Part shown: positions 60,278 through 64,000 of the stretch, one piece after another
Position numbering within the stretch: position 1 is the first letter of the stretch
Layout: every line of letters starts with the position of its first letter
Assembly: GCA_014653535.1 (NCBI GenBank)
Contig: JACWEK010000003.1
Span: forward strand, 1-64,000
Direction of reading: 5' to 3'
From: Pelagibacterales bacterium SAG-MED43
Lineage (GTDB): Bacteria > Pseudomonadota > Alphaproteobacteria > Pelagibacterales > Pelagibacteraceae
DNA: 64,000 nt
Made by a program: the position numbers and the translations under genes
The notes under the pieces: model-generated
Database searches by the model: none
Seen by the model: only the letters and a program-made list of their open reading frames with translations
Told to the model about the DNA's origin: nothing

Positions 60278-61614
60278 TGTTTAAAAAAATACTAATTGCA
60301 AACCGTGGAGAAATTGCAGTTAGAGTTATTAGAGCATGTAAAGAATGGGGAATTTCAACTGTTGCTGTTCACTCTGATGTAGATAGAAATAGCATGCATG
60401 TCAAATTAGCTGATGAAAGTGTTTGCATAGGATCTCATCAACCGGCTAACAGTTATTTGAATATTCCCGCTCTTATGTCTGCAATTGAAATAACAAACGC
60501 TGAAGCAGTTCATCCAGGTTACGGTTTTTTATCAGAAAATGCAAACTTTGCTCGAGTTTTAGAAGAAAACAATATTAAATTTATCGGTGCTTCATCCAAA
60601 CTTATTGAAATGATGGGTGATAAAATTCAAGCAAAAAAAATTGCTAAAGAAAATGGTTTGCCTGTAATTGAGGGGTCTGAAGGAGGAGTAAAAGATATTA
60701 AAGAAGCAAAAGAACTCTGTAAAAAAATTGGTTTTCCAGTGTTAATAAAAGCCTCAGCTGGAGGTGGTGGCAAAGGAATGAAAATAGTTCACAAGGAAGA
60801 GGAATTTGAAACATTATTTTCAACTGCAAAATCAGAAGCAATGAAGTATTTTGGAAATGATGAGATTTATTTAGAAAAATTTTTTCAAAATCCTAGGCAT
60901 ATAGAGGTTCAAATTTTAGCAGGAAAAAATAGAGTTGTTCATTTACATGAAAGAGATTGTTCTGTTCAAAGAAGACATCAAAAATTGATAGAAGAAACTC
61001 CTAGCCCAGTTTTGAATGATGAAATTAGAAAAGACTTATTTGAAAGAACGGTAAAAATGGTGAGTAAAATTGGTTATGAGGGAGCTGGTACTGTGGAATA
61101 TATCTATGAAGATAGAAAATTTTATTTTTTAGAAATGAATACAAGAGTACAAGTAGAACACCCCGTAACAGAAATGGTTACTGGAATTGATATAATCAAA
61201 GAACAAATTTGGATAGCTTTTTCTGGAGAAACTGCTCTTAAACAAAGCGATATACTGCCAAGAGGTCATGCAATAGAGTGTAGAATAAACGCTGAAGATG
61301 CTAGTAAAAATTTCCAACCATCACCAGGAACTATAGAGATGTGTCATCAGCCCTCTGGATTTAGAACAAGAGTAGATGGAGCAATATTTCAAGGCTATAA
61401 AGTAACTCCATTTTACGACAGCATGGTGTGTAAGCTAATATGTCATGGAAGAAATAGACAAGAAGCTATACAAAGAATGAATAGATCTCTAGAAGAGTTT
61501 GTTATTGAGGGCATAACAACTACAATCCCATTACATAAGAAATTATTAAATCACAAAAAATTTATAGACTCCGATTTCAATGTTGGTTGGCTTGATAAAG
61601 AACAAATAATTTAA
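60277..61614 (+). CDS. accC: Biotin carboxylase subunit of acetyl-CoA carboxylase
   Basis: 445 residues, ATP-grasp fold. Seen: KILIANRGEIAVRVIRACKE at residue 4, VHPGYGFLSENANFA near residue 80, KASAGGGGKGMK near residue 159, EVQILAGKNRVVHLHERDCSVQRRHQK near residue 210 (key word ERDCSVQRRHQK), EMNTRVQVEHPVTEM near residue 288 and GHAIECRINAEDA. It carboxylates the biotin on AccB at the expense of ATP, the first step of fatty acid synthesis. Final four bases overlap the convergent DUF2155 gene (TTAA). Confidence 0.97.
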   Translation: MFKKILIANRGEIAVRVIRACKEWGISTVAVHSDVDRNSMHVKLADESVCIGSHQPANSYLNIPALMSAIEITNAEAVHPGYGFLSENANFARVLEENNIKFIGASSKLIEMMGDKIQAKKIAKENGLPVIEGSEGGVKDIKEAKELCKKIGFPVLIKASAGGGGKGMKIVHKEEEFETLFSTAKSEAMKYFGNDEIYLEKFFQNPRHIEVQILAGKNRVVHLHERDCSVQRRHQKLIEETPSPVLNDEIRKDLFERTVKMVSKIGYEGAGTVEYIYEDRKFYFLEMNTRVQVEHPVTEMVTGIDIIKEQIWIAFSGETALKQSDILPRGHAIECRINAEDASKNFQPSPGTIEMCHQPSGFRTRVDGAIFQGYKVTPFYDSMVCKLICHGRNRQEAIQRMNRSLEEFVIEGITTTIPLHKKLLNHKKFIDSDFNVGWLDKEQII

Positions 61615-62018
61615 TAACAATCTACTAACCAAATATCATAAACTGGATGATCAAATGGTGCTATTGATGGGCTCGATGAAAACATCCATCCATTAAAAAC
61701 ATAGACTTTATCATTATCATTTTTAGTTAAATCTCTTACTTGGATATAAGCTTTTATTTCACGATTATCATTTAACTCTGAGTTAGTACATTTCATACTT
61801 TTAATTGCTAAATCTTTATAAACTAACTCCTCGCCATTGATTAAATTAACTAATTCGTTTTTTGAACTAATTTTATCAAGAATTTTAACATTGGTTTTAT
61901 TACCAATCATATCATTTTCAGATTGGGCATAAGAGATTTTGAATATTAAAATAACAGAAATAATACTAAATAAAAACTTATTCAGATTTCCAACTTTTAT
62001 ATTTCTTATTAATAGCAT
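61611..62018 (-). CDS. DUF2155 family exported protein
   Basis: 135 residues from the ATG at 62018; the frame stays open to 62093, but that stretch overlaps the NDUFA12 gene in full and lacks signal-peptide character. N-terminal signal: NKFLFSIISVILIFKISYAQ. Mature part holds the DUF2155 signature VYKDLAIKSMKCTNSE, AYIQVRD and VFNGWMFSSSPSIAPFDHPVYDIWLVDC (key word FNGWMFSSSPSIAPFDHPVYD) with two cysteines probably disulfide-bonded. Alphaproteobacterial family of unknown function, often beside the NDUFA12 gene as here. The overlap with that gene is 41 bases with this start. Confidence 0.82.
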   Translation of the reverse strand: MLLIRNIKVGNLNKFLFSIISVILIFKISYAQSENDMIGNKTNVKILDKISSKNELVNLINGEELVYKDLAIKSMKCTNSELNDNREIKAYIQVRDLTKNDNDKVYVFNGWMFSSSPSIAPFDHPVYDIWLVDCY

Positions 62019-62343
62019 TATCTTTGTCTTTATTTGGGTGATAAGCTTTTTCAGTTCCAGTAAGATTTGATTGATGGGGTTTTTGCCATTCATATTTTTT
62101 TAGATCATGAGTTTTTTCGATTCTATTCGGGGTGAAATGCATCCATGAATACCATTCCACTGGTATTTTGCTAGCGTCAATTTCGTTTGAATAAATAACC
62201 CATCGCTTACCATTTTTACTTTCATAATATTTATTTCCTAAAGAATCAGATCCTGCAAATTTACCAAAAAAAATAGTTTTTAATCTTGTTCCAAAGGTAT
62301 CTTGGTTCCACCAGGTGAAAATTTTTTTAAGCAATGTCAACAT
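61978..62343 (-). CDS. NADH:ubiquinone oxidoreductase accessory subunit NDUFA12 homologue
   Basis: 121 residues. Seen: WNQDTFGTRLKTIFFGKFAGSDSLGNKYYES near residue 13 (key words GTRLKT and G(S)DSLGNKYYE), RWVIYSNEIDASKIPVEWYSWMHF near residue 47 (key word EWYSWMH) and WQKPHQSNLTGTEKAYHP near residue 85 (key word HQPNLTGT-like HQSNLTGT). This is the bacterial form of the mitochondrial complex I subunit B17.2, restricted mostly to alphaproteobacteria, and a good marker of the source. Located away from the nuo operon, upstream of DUF2155 as usual. Confidence 0.93.
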   Translation of the reverse strand: MLTLLKKIFTWWNQDTFGTRLKTIFFGKFAGSDSLGNKYYESKNGKRWVIYSNEIDASKIPVEWYSWMHFTPNRIEKTHDLKKYEWQKPHQSNLTGTEKAYHPNKDKDNAINKKYKSWKSE

Positions 62344-62458
62344 ACTAAATTTTTAATATTCAATTATCAATTGTATAAATTAAATTAGACTAAAATTTGA
62401 TTTTGTATATAAATCAATTGATTCATTAATCAAAATAAATTTAATTATTTGGGGTAAA

Positions 62459-63280
62459 ATGGCAAAATACTTAGTTGAGACTTATTATACATGTACATTC
62501 AAGGTTAATCATTACCTTGATGAAATAAATGAAACAGAGCTTAAAAATCTTGAAAAAAGAGATGACGGAAAATTTGAGGTTTTAGATGTAAAGCTTGACA
62601 ATAGAAAGACAAAAAATTTAGATCCCAAAAACAATAAAGTTGTCGATGCTAAAATTGATTTAGTGGCAGCAGGCGTAGATAATAGAAAAGAGAATTTAGA
62701 ACATTCAGTCACAAAAGTTTTAAATAAATCAGAAAATTCTGGAAAAAGATTTAGCATGCCTGATAGACGAAAAGGTTATATACAAAAGGCTACTATTGGA
62801 GATCATAAAGTGTACCTTCACACTGGAGAATATGAAGATGGTAAGATTGGAGAAATTTTTATTGATACTAGTAAAGAAGGTGAATTAGTAAAAGCTTTAA
62901 TGAACAATTTTGCTATAGCTGTATCACTTGGTTTACAGTACGGGGTTCCATTAGATGAATATATAAGTGCTTTTGTTGAAACAAAATTTGAACCTTCTGG
63001 CAAAGTGTATGGTAACGACAGAATACTGAGTGCGTCGTCGATACTCGATTATATTTTTAGAGAACTGGCTATTTCATATCAAAATAGAGAAGATTTAGCT
63101 CATACTCCTTCTTTAAATGGATTAGAAAATGGTAACTTAGATGAACAAAATACTGAAGATCAAAATCAATTATTAAAAATTGTAAAAGATATTACAAGCA
63201 AGGGTTTTGTAAGAAATAATTATAAGAAAAATCTTGTAGATTTGTCAGATGTAAAAATAAGTTTAAAAGGGAAAAAATAG
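62459..63280 (+). CDS. Stand-alone TSCPD-domain protein (resembles the C-terminus of B12-dependent ribonucleotide reductase)
   Basis: 273 residues. An N-terminal part ([22 protein letters not shown]...) of about 100 charged residues is followed by [23 protein letters not shown] near residue 104, [44 protein letters not shown] (key words [28 protein letters not shown]) and [31 protein letters not shown] (key words [17 protein letters not shown]). This is the TSCPD domain normally at the end of NrdJ-type reductases, but the catalytic barrel is absent and so is the domain's Cys-rich tail. I infer a nucleotide- or RNR-related accessory role, unknown. Followed by convergent aspS. Confidence 0.8.
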   Translation: MAKYLVETYYTCTFKVNHYLDEINETELKNLEKRDDGKFEVLDVKLDNRKTKNLDPKNNKVVDAKIDLVAAGVDNRKENLEHSVTKVLNKSENSGKRFSMPDRRKGYIQKATIGDHKVYLHTGEYEDGKIGEIFIDTSKEGELVKALMNNFAIAVSLGLQYGVPLDEYISAFVETKFEPSGKVYGNDRILSASSILDYIFRELAISYQNREDLAHTPSLNGLENGNLDEQNTEDQNQLLKIVKDITSKGFVRNNYKKNLVDLSDVKISLKGKK

Positions 63281-64000
63281 TTATTCTTTGAATTTAAGAC
63301 TAATATTAAGTTCTTTAAGTTGTTTATCACTTACATCTGAAGGAGCATTCATCATAAGGTCTTGGGCATTTTGATTCATTGGAAACATAGTTACCTCTCT
63401 TATATTTTTTTCATTTGCAAGTAACATTACTATTCTATCAATTCCTGGGGCAATTCCACCATGTGGTGGAGCACCATAACTTAATGCATTTATCATGCCA
63501 CTAAATTTTTCATCAACAACCTCTTTTTTATACCCTGCAACGGAAAAAAGTTTATACATCAAATCAGGCATGTGATTTCTTATAGCTCCAGAGGATAACT
63601 CGATACCATTACAAACAATGTCATATTGATAAGCTAAAATATCAAGTGGCTTATCAAAATTTATTTGATCTATTTCACCTTGTGGCATTGAAAAAGGATT
63701 GTGACTAAATTCTATTTTATTTGTTAGTAGGTCTTTTTCAAACATTGGGTAATCAACTACCCAACAAAATGCAAAAACATCATCATCAATTAAATCTAAA
63801 TCTTTCGCGATTTTATCTCTTGCCAGTGATGTAATTTTTTCGAGTTCTTTTTGTTTAGAGCAGGCTAAAAATATACTGTCCCCTACCTCAGCTCCAGTTG
63901 ATTTCATTATTTCATTTAATGATTCTTTGGAAAAAAATTTTCCAACTGGTCCTTTTGCTGACAGCTCTTTATCTTTTTCAATTGTAAAATATGCAAGACC
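63281..64000 (-). CDS. aspS: Aspartyl-tRNA synthetase, C-terminal part only
   Basis: Partial gene running off the right edge; about 239 C-terminal residues are present, in frame to the last base ([20 protein letters not shown] at the edge). Seen: the bacterial GAD insertion domain ([17 protein letters not shown]), [27 protein letters not shown] near the middle, class II motif region [19 protein letters not shown], and motif 3 [27 protein letters not shown] (key words [14 protein letters not shown] and [11 protein letters not shown]). It charges tRNA(Asp). One base separates its stop codon from the TSCPD gene. Confidence 0.96.
   Translation of the reverse strand, partial: GLAYFTIEKDKELSAKGPVGKFFSKESLNEIMKSTGAEVGDSIFLACSKQKELEKITSLARDKIAKDLDLIDDDVFAFCWVVDYPMFEKDLLTNKIEFSHNPFSMPQGEIDQINFDKPLDILAYQYDIVCNGIELSSGAIRNHMPDLMYKLFSVAGYKKEVVDEKFSGMINALSYGAPPHGGIAPGIDRIVMLLANEKNIREVTMFPMNQNAQDLMMNAPSDVSDKQLKELNISLKFKE

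Noticed and set aside
1-64000. tRNA genes, CRISPR arrays, insertion sequences, prophage or toxin-antitoxin genes
   Set aside because: No TPsiC-like tRNA words in a cloverleaf context, no spaced direct repeats, no transposase or integrase motifs were found by eye.

Overview
The window looks like a piece of a streamlined, A+T-rich marine alphaproteobacterium of the SAR11 clade (Candidatus Pelagibacter or a close relative). This is inferred from gene content and style, not from an rRNA. The signs are lysine/asparagine-rich proteins, A/T homopolymers everywhere, intergenic gaps of usually 0-100 bases, an NDUFA12 homologue and a DUF2155 protein (alphaproteobacterial markers), a taurine-type ABC transporter, an Rrf2-controlled SUF operon, and no mobile element, CRISPR array, rRNA or recognisable tRNA in 64 kb.

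Layout. 1-5045: sugar-nucleotide and glycosyltransferase genes for surface polysaccharide (two epimerases, a UDP-sugar dehydrogenase, two GT4 enzymes). 5077-15867: a sulfonate-flavoured block with alanine dehydrogenase, an omega-aminotransferase broken by a +1 homopolymer shift, TauABC-like uptake genes with a very unusual long TauC, an Ldh2-family (sulfo)lactate dehydrogenase, a phosphotransacetylase-like enzyme and a HisD-family protein that looks more like sulfopropanediol dehydrogenase (HpsN) than histidinol dehydrogenase. 15864-18542: LysE exporter, VOC protein, cysE-cysK. 18655-22208: a run of ten small same-strand genes, most with strong ribosome binding sites, encoding two exported proteins, three ~100-residue alpha/beta proteins, a membrane protein, a cupin, a SnoaL-like protein, a DUF2798 protein and an SMR-type protein lacking the usual membrane glutamate. 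I regard this as the least explained and most interesting segment.

22220-31350: inositol-phosphatase family (HisN-like), flavodoxin-fold reductase, CcdA, PEP carboxylase, FAH-family hydrolase plus aldehyde dehydrogenase, a GYD protein, and msrP-msrQ in which msrP carries an in-frame TAA. 31347-39664: aldehyde dehydrogenase with an in-frame lysine-rich upstream reading frame and a DUF779 partner, DUF1244, moaB, a TauE/SafE permease, a 2OG-Fe(II) oxygenase-like protein, a homocysteine methyltransferase, scattered glycan enzymes, EamA and YbaK. 39804-41210: glnA. 41448-47618: complete SUF operon (Rrf2 regulator, sufB-C-D-S-U, SufT, SufA-like) with an IscR-type operator over its promoter. 47752-64000: housekeeping genes: anmK, tyrS, an AsmA-like protein, prfB with a programmed +1 frameshift, a class A PBP, RNase E/G, thiS-thiG, aroQ-accB-accC, NDUFA12-DUF2155, a stand-alone TSCPD-domain protein, and the 3' part of aspS.

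Three genes carry single-base lesions (two are +1 in A/T runs, one is a nonsense codon). Each could be real gene decay or a sequencing error, and raw reads would decide.
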